A stretch of DNA of 64,000 nucleotides, taken from Taenia hydatigena. Taxonomy: Eukaryota > Platyhelminthes > Cestoda > Cyclophyllidea > Taeniidae. The notes below the pieces were generated by a model. The model saw only the letters and a list, made by a program, of their open reading frames with translations. It ran no database searches and had not been told where the DNA came from. Of the stretch, positions 35,986-49,233 are shown piece by piece. The stretch lies in assembly GCA_036345935.2 (NCBI GenBank), contig JADWOT020000002.1, positions 21,392,355-21,456,354 of the forward strand, in the 5' to 3' direction. Made by a program: the position numbers and the translations under genes. Each line of letters opens with the position of its first letter. The first letter of the stretch is position 1.

Positions 35986-38900
35986 CTACCTACAGAGGGC
36001 CTCGAGAGGCATCAGCGCTTGCAGGGCTTCATCCGCACGCCTGAAGGCTTGCTCGAGGATTTCAACACCATAGTGACGATCGATGGACAAAGCGGCGTTA
36101 GCTTGGATGGAGGGATCTACAGTGGGGAAAGCCCATCTAGCAGAACAATATTTAGTTGGCATTCAACTTCCACGGTCTCCACTGCTACGCCCAACGTCAA
36201 TAAAATTCACTTGAGACGCCACCTGCTGCGGGTGACCCAATCTGACCACCATGAACACCAATGATGGAACGAGACCACCGGTGGACCAATCAAAATCCAA
36301 CTTCAGGAACGCCTCACCGCATGCTAATCTATGCTGCGATCCACGTAACGCAGTTGGAACCTTTCATTTCTTCACCCAAACTCCCCATAGCAATAACGGC
36401 AAGCCCGACGATACCATCCTTGTCAAAAGTGTCAAGCAGTCCCAAACGCCATCCCCTAGCGCAAAGCCTTGACCACAAATTCCCTCGTGTAGAGAACGTC
36501 ACATTCGCAAATCCCAAAAAAGCGCACTGGCAAGCACTACCACTGATGAAGTCGATAGCAGTGCCTCCGGAGTACATCTGTTACTGTCTCGCCGGTTATT
36601 ACAATTCACTGAAAGACTCATCACTTCCTCAGCATAAGTAGGAGTGAGAAGAGAGAATTACACCCAAAATAAGACCACGCAGTGAAGCCAGATTTGTTAA
36701 TGACTACGGCGACACGGAAGTCTCCGTGCTACGTAAGCCTGCGACCTCCTCCCTGCACACCAACATCAATGCCAATAAGTGCCAAGACAAAACCACACTC
36801 AGATGTCCTACATGGCATTACCAATCTCCGAGTATGTTCAGGATGAAAGCACCTTGCCTTCCAGTGCCTTAAGAGATGACCTAAATATCGCTCCACATCC
36901 AAACCAGGACATCGAATAAGTAGCAGTCGAGTGAATAAAAATAACAACTCGACGTGAAAAAAGAAAGGAGGGTAGTTCCCATTTTCACCTCTCCCGCGCA
37001 AAACCCTCACTCACCTTCAACAAAGATCACGTAGGAGCACGCAAATTGTACTTGAGAGCCGCCAGTAAGTTGTTTAATCTTCTCCACCAAGGAGAAAAGC
37101 TGGCCAAGGCGAACGGAGATGGCCCATCGGTCGAAATCGAATTTCGCGTAGTAGGCGATGAAGCCGGCAAAGAGCTCACCTAATGTAGCCATATTAGTGC
37201 TACGTATCTGACCCAACTGCAGCTGTAAATCCATGTCCACCTCCTCCGCTGGACGGTCGGAATCGAAGAGCTTCTACAAGACGTGAAGAAGTTGGATTTC
37301 AAAAACAGTCACTTCCGAAGCAGACCATGAGGGGAAATGTGACTGCAACCACGGTGGGATTGTGCGGACCCCACACATGCATTCGAGAGAATTTAATTGA
37401 AGGTGAGGGATGATCATCCCACCCCTATTACTATCATGCCATCTAGCTTTTGTCTACTATCATCCCTTGATAAATGTTCACGGACTTTCCAATGCCAATG
37501 GCTTCTACGACTTGAAAAAAGCTATTTCAGTCTCATCAGAAATGATGCAGCATGTCGCAAATTCAAAATACGATCTATCTACCAATCACTATGAGAACAA
37601 TAAAAGTTATTAAACCTGTATGCTCGAAACACTACCCCGCCATCTCTACCCCAGTAAGTAGTGATTCAAGAACTTACAGGAAAATGAACTTGCAGATTCG
37701 GCAGAACAGGAGGCGCACATCCACGCTGTAGGTATTGGATGACCATCAGGAACAGGAAAAATGTGGAAAGGCAGCCACGACTGGCGCCGTGGATGTGCAT
37801 CTTTTGCGCCCAGTCCTTCACGCAGAAACCGAGTGGAGGCAGCCAAGAGTCAACTGTTAAAGAAAATGCCCATACTTGTACAAATCATTCCATAAACAAC
37901 TTGTCGTCTTTTTGCTCAGCGCAAGCGAAAAGAGATTCACCGTCTCTAGCTGATACGTCCCGGTAACACTTGAGTACTAGATAAATAGTTTTGGCATCGG
38001 ACGGCAACTTGAAGTTTCGAAAACATTCTCCACAGAAAGTCACTGATGTTAACTGATGGCATCATTGCCACATAATGAAGCAGTGTGGCAAATGTAAGCC
38101 AACAACGCCTTTCTCTTACAATCTGGAAAAGCATGTATCTCCTTCAGCACACACGTGATTGGATAAAATATTGGCAAATGGGCTCCGCTAGCCAGTCAGT
38201 GAGGGACCAATCACAACGAAGGGTGACAAGGGGGGATGGTAAATAAGCAATGAAAATCACAATCAATCTCACCTCGAGCGTAAATGGCAAGGAGGTGAGT
38301 ATTGTAAACAGCCAGAAAACCAGTTATGCCTAAATCACGCCTAATACCGGACATTTCAGCCTAATAATAGGCATTGCTGCGGGAATCAGCACACAGATCT
38401 CCTTGAATACTAAAAAATTGAAACGAGAAGCTGAGTGGATGGGAATGTGATCAACACCTACAGCGATTCAACTTTCGAGACAGTAGCACACAGTGCTGTT
38501 CATACCAAGCCCACTATCAACCTTTACCTCAAATTATGGTAAGAACAGATCTGGTATACGTCACCACACCCCACAGGACACTCCATTGTTAAGGCAGTGA
38601 CAGTGGGGGCAAATTCATATAAGGAATACAGTAGCGATCCCGCTTACAGCTAGCTATGCACCTTCCCACTCTTACAACTATTCCTTGCTCCAGTTCTGCG
38701 TGCCGATCACCAACGTATCCAAGTCGGGCAGGGTCCGTAATAGAACCCCAAAATATCCACTTCTGTTACTTACCTCCGGCAGTCAAAGACCCAGCATGCT
38801 CATGCGTAACGGTCCAAGACACTACACCTCTGCGTATCACAAGGGTCTGCTTGAGTCCACCATCCACTGGATATTGCGGCGTTTATGCAACATGGCCGTG

Positions 38901-39276
38901 GATGACACAACATTAAGTGTAACCTACCAAGAGCATACTAGAGACTACTCTCTTCACAAAATGCTACGTCTTCAGGAGCGAAAACTGCAATTCTCGTTCC
39001 ACACATCCCTTAACTAGCCTAAAGCAGGTTTCTTCAGTCGCACTGCACAGCGTACTTAAACTGCAACTAGTCGTCCAATACTCACTATAGTTTTGGAAAA
39101 AAATAACAATGAAACAAAGACACTACTTTTGAGAAGGGGAAATAGATACGTGCTTGCAAAATGGTAGGCACTAAGGCTCGGCAAATTCTGTAGCCTAATT
39201 ACAAGGCACAAATCAAAGTCGCTTTGATTAAATCCAAAGCCGTTGACTGTGGAGGCCACAGTTACGAGCTTCGAAT
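35986..39276 (-). pseudogene. GLD-2-like copy E, decayed
   Basis: Exons on the minus strand: exon 2, 39276-39124, reads SKLVTVASTVNGFGFNQSDFDLCLV, with the SDxD pair intact but the leading GSS changed; its donor is weak. Exon 3, 38409-38273, is 137 instead of 144 nt, has an in-frame TAG and lacks the FRD and NVNN motifs. Exon 4, 37853-37678 (176 nt), and exon 5, 37273-37015 (259 nt), are fully open with good splice sites. Exon 6, about 36101-35986, reads EQAFRRADEALQALMPLEALCR and then stops. No exon 1 was identified; it would lie above 39300. The stop and frameshift in the catalytic exon argue for a pseudogene, although the C-terminal half is well preserved. Confidence 0.82.
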
Positions 39277-40920
39277 CTATAAAAAGGGATTAAAGGGATT
39301 ATCAACAAAATAATTAATAAGTCGTGAGATGCATGGGACTCAGGAGAATGGACGGATGGCCAGTCAGATAAGGAAGGGACGAATGCGTACGAGACAGCAG
39401 GTAATTGGGTTTGTGCGTATGTGAACCCCTCATTCGAAGAAATGATGCACGATTTATGCAGGTAATAAAGGGGCTCGGAGAAGAGCTCAGCGCTCGTGGA
39501 TAGACCGACGTCGGGTGGTCATCTTACTTCAAAGCGTGCAGTAATGGTTGTCAAATAAATGGGCAAATTTCCTACTCATGTACACAGACTTAAAGCGCTC
39601 ATAAAGCAAGCTAGTAAAATAGCATGGCTCAAACTCACTTGAACAGGATTGCGAAATAATTGAGTAAATATAATCCTCAAGTTTCACCTTCTCCTCTCAT
39701 CTTTCGGGTGTCTGATGGTGTTCTTGGCAAAACTTATCCATCTAGGCCGAGAGACCGTCTAGGTATTGCACCGTGGGATTACTCTGTGCCATCATGGATT
39801 TCTTCGGCTCTACAACGTAAGGTAGGAAAATAAGACACCTGGTGTAGGCTACCCCTCCTCCTCTGCCTCTACTCAGAAGTCGTCACGACCATCTCGCAAA
39901 CCATAAATTGCGTAGTCACCACAGGCAAAAGTAAACCATTATGAGTCCAAACCACCAAGGCCAACAAAGTAAAACAGTACCGAGTATGCGCTTTCAATTC
40001 AACAAAGTTTCTACCTCGTGCCAGAGAGAGGAAGCCACTCACCGTCTGAGAACAAATGCAACCGTGGCCCACACCAACTTCCTCAAACTCACCTTGTCTC
40101 AAATCAAGTCAAATTAAAAGCCGCTATGAAAAGGCGCGAATAGAATCTTTGAGACGCATTCATAGCAGACTTTTTTAATTAATTATTCGAAACCACTCCG
40201 TCATTAACACACCCAACGACGTTTCCATGAAGGCTCATTTTGCTACCATTATTAAATGCCCAACGTGCTACTTGTTTGTCATACTACTCATTCGGATAAA
40301 GAGGACACCCAAATGCATTGTTCGTTATCCTTGCTGGGCAGAAGCGCCTCCAGCCACAGCCAATATTCCATTACTTTGCCCTATAGCGGCAAGGAGCCCT
40401 CACACCGCGTCTTCTCGCGTGTTCGGACGAAACTAGGATCACTCGTGCAAGGTTGTCTAACTTTTGTAATCCCCCGATGCGACATTATTCGGCAAACAAT
40501 TTAAACAAAGTGCCAATCACGGCACACCTCGGTGTGCGTAATACGCCACTAACTCGGAGGCTTGTAGGCGACGCCTCAGTGCAACGGTAAGACAAGTGCA
40601 GGAGGACGTACATGTCCCCAGACCACAGCAACAGCTTTATGGAGTGGCCCTCATTTCATGACGGTACTTCCAAGTCTTTCGTCGCAGAACATGCGGATGC
40701 GAGTGGCTCGCCATGCCCTTCTCACTTGTTGCCATTCCCGCAAGGCATACAGAGCACGACAAGAAGTTCCACTTCTGCAACGCCTGTCCTTTCTGCTGTA
40801 AAACACTTCCTTAGATTTAAATGTCTCCCATCCACCTCTGATTCAACGATCTTCAATCCACTACGGGCTGTCATACAATTCCTGGTTGCGCGGCATGGCA
40901 ATAAGGTATGACACTACCAC
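39277..40920. other. 5' side of copy E, no recognised gene
   Basis: Bases near 39780-40090 resemble 48180-48400, upstream of copy G, so they are probably shared 5' flank of the minus-strand units. Bases 40660-40920 resemble 43730-43960. No coding segment is supported. Confidence 0.4.
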
Positions 40921-43332
40921 TGTAGCAGCATTTGCTTACGGATGGGGTGAAACAGTTCGACATCAAAAGGAATACGCGTTGTGAGCTCCCCGAGTCCACT
41001 TTTGGTTCCACCTTGGATCTTAAAGATCTCACACGTCGCGCGTTCAGTCTAACAGGGGTTCGTCTGGCAAAGGCAAGGCTAAAAGCATTTGCCAGAACGG
41101 AGTAGAAGATTTCACTACCTATCAATCAATGTACTGGATGAAATGCAGAGAGATAAAATAAAAATCTACCTCAACGCACCCTCCAAACGGAGAATTGGAC
41201 CGATGATTTGCGTATCCACCGTGAAGATGGAGAGGCGAAGATGAGTAGGAAATTCCACAAGAAATGACAGTAGTGTAGCGTCCCGAGGCTTCCTCGAGAG
41301 CAAAAGAAGGCAGAGTGCTAAAGTAGAACATATATATTCATCGGACAGAGGGAAAAAGGCTGCTGGCATAGCCCGGAGGCCAGCCCACGCAGCTAGGGCA
41401 ATACGGCCACCTCTGTGACCTTGACAGAAACCGGCAGTTCTAACAAACAAAGTACTACAGTAGAACTCGTCCTACAGCGTGCCAATATCACCTTTCCTAC
41501 ATTCGCTCCTGCGATTTGGGTAAACAACCGAAGATTTGTACAGGATTCGCTTATAAGGCAGTCCCCTCCTTCCTTAGTGGAAAAGGAAAGAAAGAATCAT
41601 GAAAATCCTGTGTGATTCTGGGACAAAGCTTCAGGGCGAGACAAACGTCCAGAATGCAGCCAATTAATTTCCTCCTTTGCGTGATACCAAGGTAGATGCT
41701 CCTTTCCGGCATAAAAAACCTTCCCCTACTTATCTTCCATTTCTACTCCCTGCGTCTGTGAAGCAGAATGGCAGGATATTCTGGAGACTTTATTACCAGT
41801 CAACATGCCTTGCTGTTGCCCTGTTCGCGGGTCTTGGACTCATCCAATTTGAGAATCATGAGTTCGGTCAAGACTCCACTCTTATACATGGGAAAAAACG
41901 TCTTCTCGAGCAAAATTTCACTCTAATTTGTATATCAGCATGAAGATGGCGAGAATGTGGCCTAGGAATGCTCCCACTAAGGGGGCAGGCCAGTGTTTGA
42001 CAGCTTGCATTTAACATTTGTAACTTCTCTTGCAGTAGAGCTGAAAAATTGGAGATACTGGATAAGAGGCGAAGGGGGAGGGTTGGTAGCAGATTACGAT
42101 TCCAGAATGTGCTAAGCTACCCAATCCTGAACCATGCATTCTCTTGCCCCACCACTCACCCAATTTATTCCTCCACATTTGCCTGTCAATTCACATCTTC
42201 AATCTAAAACACACAGTAATCACCACCCAAATCGGACTAAACCCGCACTTCTGGACCCTCTTCGCCTCACCATTCAGCATCCGGCCTCCCCAACCACTTG
42301 GCCAACTATCACTATGCGCACATTTTCACCCACAAAGTTTGTTGCTATTACTAGTCCTATGACATCCGCCAACGTCCTGTGCCACCCGCCCATGCATTTA
42401 GCGATCCAGTTGGACAGTCGCATGGTCGTTGTGCCCAAGTGTGCTCGACCGTTCCGTATTAAAGGGAACATGTAATAATACTGTGATTGATTCGCATCCA
42501 AACGCAGTGATTCCTCTACGTGGCATCCTGCGGCCTCCACCACCATTTCGGCGGCGGAAATCTTTATTGATAATCAACCAACCTCCTACAATAGTGCAGC
42601 GATAGATTCCACTCGGGAAGTCGCATTGGCTACTGTGACAGAGAAGCTGATGCCAAACACGCAACCATTCCCACTTCATTCACCAAACACCAGAATCACG
42701 CCGTGACAGAAGAGGCCATCAGTCAAGACCCACCTTTGCGAACACTGCTATACGATCCTCAATGCAATTGTTCACGTCACAGCCCAAGACGCCGCCTTCA
42801 CGTCAATGGTATGTTGTAGAGACAACGATGCACTTTGCAACACCACCCTTAAAGAGCATCGTACAGTCCTTGGAACGGTCTCTTGAGCACATAGTTTTTA
42901 ACATATTCAGAAAATCAAACGAAAACACCGACAGGCAACACCACTATCGCAATCACAGGAAGGCTCGTCACTGGCTGAGCGGAAGAGCAGAAAACGGTCA
43001 CGAGAAGCATTAGCGACCACACTCAAAAGGAGGCCATGTGATGAAACTACCTTTACTGATAACCAAGGTGAGATGGACGTCTCTATACCACACCAACATG
43101 GCGACTCTTCCTTACACAACAATGCTACACCCAAGTGCTTTGCATGGCTTTACCGGCTTTCCTGACCTACCAGTCCACTATTTATGTAGGTCTAGGTAAA
43201 AAAACCTTCGCCCTCCAATGCCTTAAGTAGTAGCACTTCAAAGCACCGCTCAAGGGAATGAACCCAACAGATCTCATCTAAAGGCGAGGAGTCAAGTGTT
43301 TATTCTGACCACTCCTACGACGCATCGCTCAT
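40921..43332 (-). other. Decayed flank of a minus-strand GLD-2 unit
   Basis: Minus-strand sequence at 40871-41125 and around 41460-41540 parallels 44082-44336 and 44406-44560. Bases 42265-42430 match the plus-strand flank of copy D in inverse orientation and remain open for about 90 codons (NWIAKCMGGWHRTLADVIGL). The function of this conserved piece is unknown. An LTR insertion interrupts the stretch at 41274. Confidence 0.5.
41274..41459 (+). mobile_element. Solo LTR of the TRIM-like family, forward, with 4-bp flanking repeats
   Basis: 186 bp from TGTAGCGTCCCGAGG to GTACTACA, well preserved. GTAG immediately precedes it (41270-41273) and GTAG immediately follows (41460-41463), consistent with a target-site duplication. 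The paralogous flank near 44460 lacks the insertion, giving an empty-site comparison. Confidence 0.9.
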
Positions 43333-43576
43333 CTTCAATAAAGATCTTGCATTTGTACCAAACTTGTCTTCGTTGAAATGAAGCAAGAGGGCTAAGCCCA
43401 TCATCGATGGATAAGGGCCGGCCATGACGAATCGAGGTGACCCATCGGTCGCATAGTAAGAGGTGAAGCTGACAGAGCTCACTTAACGTGGATCTATTGG
43501 CACTGCGCATCTTGCTCCACTGCAGCTTTAAGTTCACGTTCGCCTCCCTCAATGGAAGTCCGTAATAGATTGATTT
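43333..43576 (-). pseudogene. GLD-2-like copy F, exon-5 relic
   Basis: One exon is recognisable after a cctcttgcag acceptor: KLQWSKMRSANRSTLSEL, then a deleted, frame-shifted patch in place of FAGFIAYY, then DRWVTSIRHGRPLSIDD and KIFIE. The net loss is 15 bp, so the frame recovers. The donor is ATGAGC instead of GTGAGT, so normal splicing is lost. No catalytic exons belonging to this unit were found. Confidence 0.75.
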
Positions 43577-44821
43577 CTGCAAGAGGTAGAGAAGTCAGAT
43601 GAATGATGCGTCCATTTAGCAGTAACCTCCAAAACTATAACAGAACACACCCACATAGGCCATATCTCCTGGGCAGAGTTCGCAACAGAATTAACATTGA
43701 GAAGCACACAGTTGCAGCATGACACCTCTGCTTCAAGAGGACCCTTCTAAGTCATTCGTCGCAGGAGTGGTTCACCGTGCTTCTCAATTTTGGTCATTCC
43801 TGCAAAGTAAAGCACGAAGAGAGGCGTCCTAACTTTAACGTTTGTCCTTTCCATTGCACTTCACTCCCTTGTATTTAAACGTCACCTTTCCACATCCAAT
43901 CCAAAAATCTCTCGATCTGCTACTGCTTACCGTGTAGTCCGAGATCGCATTTCACCTGCCCCACAACACATCATATTTTAAGGTAGCGCTTCATGTGAAT
44001 CGCACAACCACATATTGCTGGTACTGACACTGTGATTATGCAGCTGGTAGGGCAATGAGGTCCAACGCTCACCCACATGCATCACGTGCCTACAGATGAG
44101 GTGAAACGGACGTCAGGTGAAGCAACAGAGTCCTTCAGATTTGATGGCTTTACAGTGCCACTCCAACCGCTATCAATTTGCAGCCATCGTAATTGGATCA
44201 CACGTTGTAAGCGCCCCCAGTCCACCCTTGGTCTCAGCCGCGCGTGAAACCTAGCAGGAGGTTGTCTGACCAAGTCCAGATTAGAGGCACTTGTCAGAAG
44301 CGAGTAAAATTTCGCACCACCTATCAACCAATGCATTGAGTGGAATACAGAAAAACAAAAGAAAAATTAATCTAGGCTCCTTCCACACAAAGATGCAGAG
44401 TTAAACTATTTGGTGCGCTCATCATGGAGATGGAGAAGGGGGAGGTGGGTAGGAAGAAGTCCCACGAGTTGCGTCACCTTCCCCACATTCGCTCTTGCTA
44501 TATGTGTAAACAACCGCAGATCTGTCCAAGACTTGATTAAAAGAGAGCGCTCTTCTTCCTGTCTGACATCTTCACTGCTCTTTTTGTCGAATAAGTACAG
44601 AAAATAACTTGCTGTCTGGTACTGAGCTTCAAGAAGCTTGCGATGACTTGCAGAGAGCTTCAATGCTCGTAGATGAACGAAGTGAATAAGACATCGAAGT
44701 GGCACGAGGTCTCAGGGGATGACACCAGTCAGGAATTGGAAAAACCACAAAAAAAACAGCCATTGCCGTCTATGGCACAGCCACATTTCAAACTGGTTGA
44801 AGACAATGAAGACTATTCACC
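43577..44821 (-). other. Flank between relics F and G
   Basis: Holds the unit-conserved downstream blocks of copy G: 44082-44336 (shared with 40871-41125) and the block near 44560-44600 whose minus strand reads DKKSSEDVRQEEE, matching the block after copies D, E and A. Similar sequence recurs at 54180-54790. No independent gene is recognised. Confidence 0.45.
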
Positions 44822-47492
44822 GAGCTTCATCTATACGCCTGAAAGCTCGTTTAATACGCCAAACACCTTGCCTCCTAGTGAGGGAGTAGGCAACGCTGCT
44901 CCACAAATGGGACCTGCAGTGAAAGCGGACTTCGGTGTGACCGCCACGGAAACAATTACCATGTCGACGCTGACAATTCACTAATCATCAACCATTCTCT
45001 TACGGCGGTACGGCCATGGACATGGCTCAAGAAGCCGCATTGGTGACTGTGCTGGCAACTCCCCTCGAATCTATTTCCACTTCCATGTACATTCAAGTTG
45101 AAAACACTCTGTCCCAATGCCTCAAGAAGCTGCCCAGACAAAACATTACTTCCAAAGCACGGCAGCATCAAATAAAGACCAGTTAAGTGAGTGGCTACAG
45201 CAAACCTAATTGAAAAGCCATTCTCACTCCGTCCGCAACACCCTCACCCAACTTCAACGAAGGTTTTGGGCGCATGTGAGGCGGAAGAAGGGCAGCGCGT
45301 CACATCGATGGACGGGGGCCGTCCACAGCCAATCGAGATAATTCATTGGCCAAAATCGAAGGTCGCGCAGTGAGCGTTGAAGTTAGCAAAGAGCTCACCC
45401 AACGTAGATCCGTTGGCACTGCGCGTCCCGTTCCAAGACACCTGTGTATCCATATCGACTTTCTCCACCAGACGCTCATCGTCGAAGGCATTCTGCAAGG
45501 AATGAAGAAGTTCGATCCATCCATCTAGAAGTCAGGCTACTTCAGTCAGACCACATCTGCTAAACAGAGACCACAGTAAGGTAAACACTAACAAGTACAC
45601 GACTCCAGCACAACGCCTCTTGGAAGAAGCATTCCGACCACCCTACACACTCATTTGAAAGGATTTAACTAAAACTAGGGATTAACCATTCCATTCAATG
45701 ATCATAGACATTGCAAAACCATTAGCTTCCGCGACTTGAATAAAGCCATCTAAATAATGGATGAAATCACTCAGCGTTCAGCCTATTCAAAGTATAACCT
45801 ATCTACTCATCCATCAATCGCTTTTAAGCCGACGAAAATAACACCACCAAGACCGACAAGATCTAAATCTTTTGAAGTATGGAGAGACCTCCCCTCGCTA
45901 CTTATGTGTAATAAGTAGCGATCCTGCAGCTCACCGGGAAACGAACTTGCAGATTCGAAGGCGCGCATTTACATTGCAGGAATTGGATGAGTTCCAAGAG
46001 CAGGACATATGTGGAAACGCGACCACGACTGCCACCATGAATGCGAATTTCTTGCGCCCAGTGTTCCACAAACGCGGCGAGTGGAAGACCCAGGGTCGGA
46101 TGGTAAAGAGGGAATTTAGGCTCCTCAAATTCACTTCTTCGGTTGTGTGCACAATTCCCCAACACACTGAATAAGTGACTGGTCCTCTGCTAACTCAATC
46201 TAACCTTAATGCAATTCGCTATCTTCCCTCGCCATATTGTCGGAACGTTTCCGAACTTGCAGGTGTGCAACAGGCCACGAAAAATACACACAAAAGCGAT
46301 ATCTAGAGGCCTGATGGGGCTCAATGGAGCGAGCACAAAACGGGAGTAGACCACCAACTGCATAGATGAAGAAAGCAGCATAAATCTCCCAACAATACAA
46401 CACGTAGTTCAAGAATAGAGAACTCAACGGTAGATAGGTAGCCCATGCACCACAGCCACCACCGCCCAACGCCAACAAATAGCATTGAGACGATATAACT
46501 GAGAGTAAGGCTTTCCCTCTACCCGACATGGAAATAGGTTCCAACACTGAGTCAAGGTAGTAATTATACAAAAAAATAAATAGTCTTGCCTCGAATATAC
46601 ATGGCAAGGAGATGGGTGTTGTAAATGTCCACCGCGTTATTGACGTCCATATCGCATTTAGCGTCGGACTGTCGATCTCGAAAGGCAAGAATTGGCTCCC
46701 TCCCTTGAATCAGACTATAGATCCCGGTGGAACCTAGAAAAAAACGAGCTGAACATAAATGGGACGTTACAGATTCACAGTCTACAGCGATTAGAGTTTC
46801 AGGCCAAAGGCATACAGTCCTGCTCATCCCAATTCTATTGCCAGCCTCTCCACTCTTCCTTATTCTTCCAATAATAACAGATCTGGTATGCCTCACCACG
46901 TCCTGCGGGATGCCTAGTGATTATGGTGGTGGCAAACAAGAAGCCGAGCAACGATCCCATGCATTTCTACCTGCATGATTGACAACCTAAGACTCTATAC
47001 CTCTTCTCATCGCAGAGCTCTGATGGTAATTAAACTCACTGCATTTACTACAGTCGTCCAATGTTTCGTGCGTCACAAAAGGTGCGGAGGAGGCTCCTTA
47101 TGAATTTAAGGTATAGTCCAGACTACTGCCTAAACAAAATGAAAATGTTTCCAAAAGCAAAAAACACACATCTACCCACACAATCCTCCACTACACCTAG
47201 GCAGCACATAAGCGGTCTAGAATAGGCCACTTCACTTTCCTTTTGGTGGTGTTACTAAATGAACCCATAATGCAGATGGCGGTTTAATACTCACCACATT
47301 CGTAGTAATAAAGAAAAAAGTGAAAATAGAATTTTCCGCCTTTACGCAGAGAAGTCCCGAGTTATCGCAGCACCTTGTACGCACCCCACTTACGAGGCAA
47401 CTTCTGCATCGTAAGCAAAAGGCGCAAATCCATATCGCTTTGATTCAAACCAAGGCCGTTGATTAAAATGCACACAATGAAGAGTTTTGAGT
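44822..47492 (-). pseudogene. GLD-2-like copy G, decayed
   Basis: Exon 2, 47492-47394, reads SKLFIVCILINGLGLNQSDMDL; it keeps SDxD but loses GSS and is truncated to 99 nt. Exon 3, 46733-46590, is full length (144 nt) and open, with FRDRQS and CDMDVNN, and has a GC donor (GAG/gcaag). Exon 4, about 46098-45935, is open (FVEHWAQEIRIHGGSRG) but lost four codons and a clear acceptor. Exon 5, 45492-45252, has an in-frame TGA at 45345-45343 and a lost donor. Exon 6 survives as a short RRIDEA remnant near 44822-44885. No exon 1 was found. Several independent lesions mark it as a pseudogene. Confidence 0.82.
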
Positions 47493-48598
47493 CTACACAA
47501 TGAAAACGGTTTAATAAGAAAAGAAAAGGAAGAAAAAGAAAAATAAAAATAACAAATCAGAAAAAAATAACAGATGGCAAGGCACATGAAACCCTAGACG
47601 ATGATTAGGTGGTCAAACAGGAACTGGAGACATACGTCCCAAGAAACGAACAGGTGGGAGGATTTGTGGGCAAGAAATCCCTTTAGGGCAAGGAGCAATT
47701 TGAATAAGAAGTGAGCAGTTAAAAGGGACAAACGATGAATAGACTTATTAACATACACGAGCACACTTAAATATCACCATCGATGAAGCATTAACCGTGA
47801 CAATACATAGATCATGCAGAAAACTAATCAATCACTTTACGATGGGAATAGACCTTAGAAGGGTGGACAATGGCTACAAAAATTAAAAGAATACAGACTC
47901 GTCGCTCTTGGATGGACCGACTAACAAGTAGATCAGTAAACATCCACAGAACATCAAATCCGCATGAAATTGAGCATTATAACAACATAAACGGAAAAAA
48001 CACTGTCTGTGCACACGAATCTAGACTAATCAAGGGACAAATTAACGTACCAGCTTGGTTTCAAATTACCCGAAAATATCAACGAGATAAATAACTAAAG
48101 GTTGTTTCCAAGAGCCACACTCTTCTTATGCGCCTCAGATGCCTGGTGATTTTTCTTGAAGATCTGCATCAAGGTAGTTCACTGCTAGATCACTCGGGAA
48201 TGTAAGGAATCTCGTCGTCTCTACAACAAAGAGCGGTGTGTAGGGCTACCATCATTACCGCGATTGTGTGTTACGCATTTACTATGGACAAAAGCAAACC
48301 ACTACACATATTAGCACGTACCACCACGTACATACATTTGTGCCAGTCAGGTCCCTGTTTGGGAATCGACACAGCGAGGGCTCCACACCAACTACCTCAA
48401 AAAATACAGTCATAAATAAAGCCTATTTAAAACTTTTGCAAAACACATAAATTTTATATAAAAACACCTAAATAGAAAAGCAAGTAGTTTTCATATGCTT
48501 TTAAGTTTAAACATATTACATAGAACTCCTTGCCCATATTCCATTTTACAGAATTATATTCTGCTTATTTAATGGGCAAAAAAACTTTAGTGCATGAG
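47493..48598. other. 5' side of copy G, no recognised gene
   Basis: AT-rich sequence; 48180-48400 resembles 39780-40090 upstream of copy E. Nothing coding is supported. Confidence 0.4.
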
Positions 48599-48783
48599 CG
48601 TAGCAACCCGAGGCCCCATTAAAGGCAAAATAGGGCAGAATGCTAAGTTAGAACATACATATCTAACACAGAGAAAAATAAGCTGCTGGCATGGCCCGGA
48701 GGCCAGCTTACGCAGCTAGGGCAATATGGCAACCTCTGTGACCCTGACCCAAACTGGTAGCCCAAACAAACAAAGTATTACTA
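48599..48783 (+). mobile_element. Solo LTR of the TRIM-like family, forward
   Basis: About 185 bp, from near CGTAGCAACCCGAGG to AAAGTATTACTA, with the GGCCCGGAGGCCAGC and GGGCAATATGGC cores. It is more diverged than the copies at 41274 and 59668. Lies in the spacer downstream of the Rab11-FIP-like gene. Confidence 0.85.
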
Positions 48784-49233
48784 TGCACCCAAGCTATTTT
48801 AAATATGTATGTGTTTATTGACACTTCTTCAGGTACATCTATAGTCATCGACTGAGCAAGAAGAGAACGTCACCACTCGCAACATCAACACCCAAAGCGG
48901 TGAGATACGCAGCCGCCCTACCCAGCCTCTGCCTCAGCGAAAGCATTCCTATCAAGTCAAAGCACCAAGGCCGATACCGACACCGCTGAGGAAATCATGC
49001 AGCGCCTCAACACCCGACCGGCCGAAAGGGTAAGTAAGTGAGAGGAAGAATCTGGGGGAATTCATTCCAAATAAAATGAGGAAAACAGTTGCCCAACCAA
49101 AAAAAACAAATAAGTTCAACTGATTCGGTGGAAAGACCAAAACGCAAGACCACATGCGAATTCGGATATCACAGCCAGAATTCAGCACCACTGGCAGGAG
49201 CAGTAGAAGCAGGAGTGGTGGAGAATTGAGGGT

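Noticed and set aside
36261..36641. 126-residue plus-strand frame between exons 6 and 5 of copy E
   Set aside because: Intronic to a minus-strand pseudogene; Ser/Pro-rich composition, no motif, and both strands are open.
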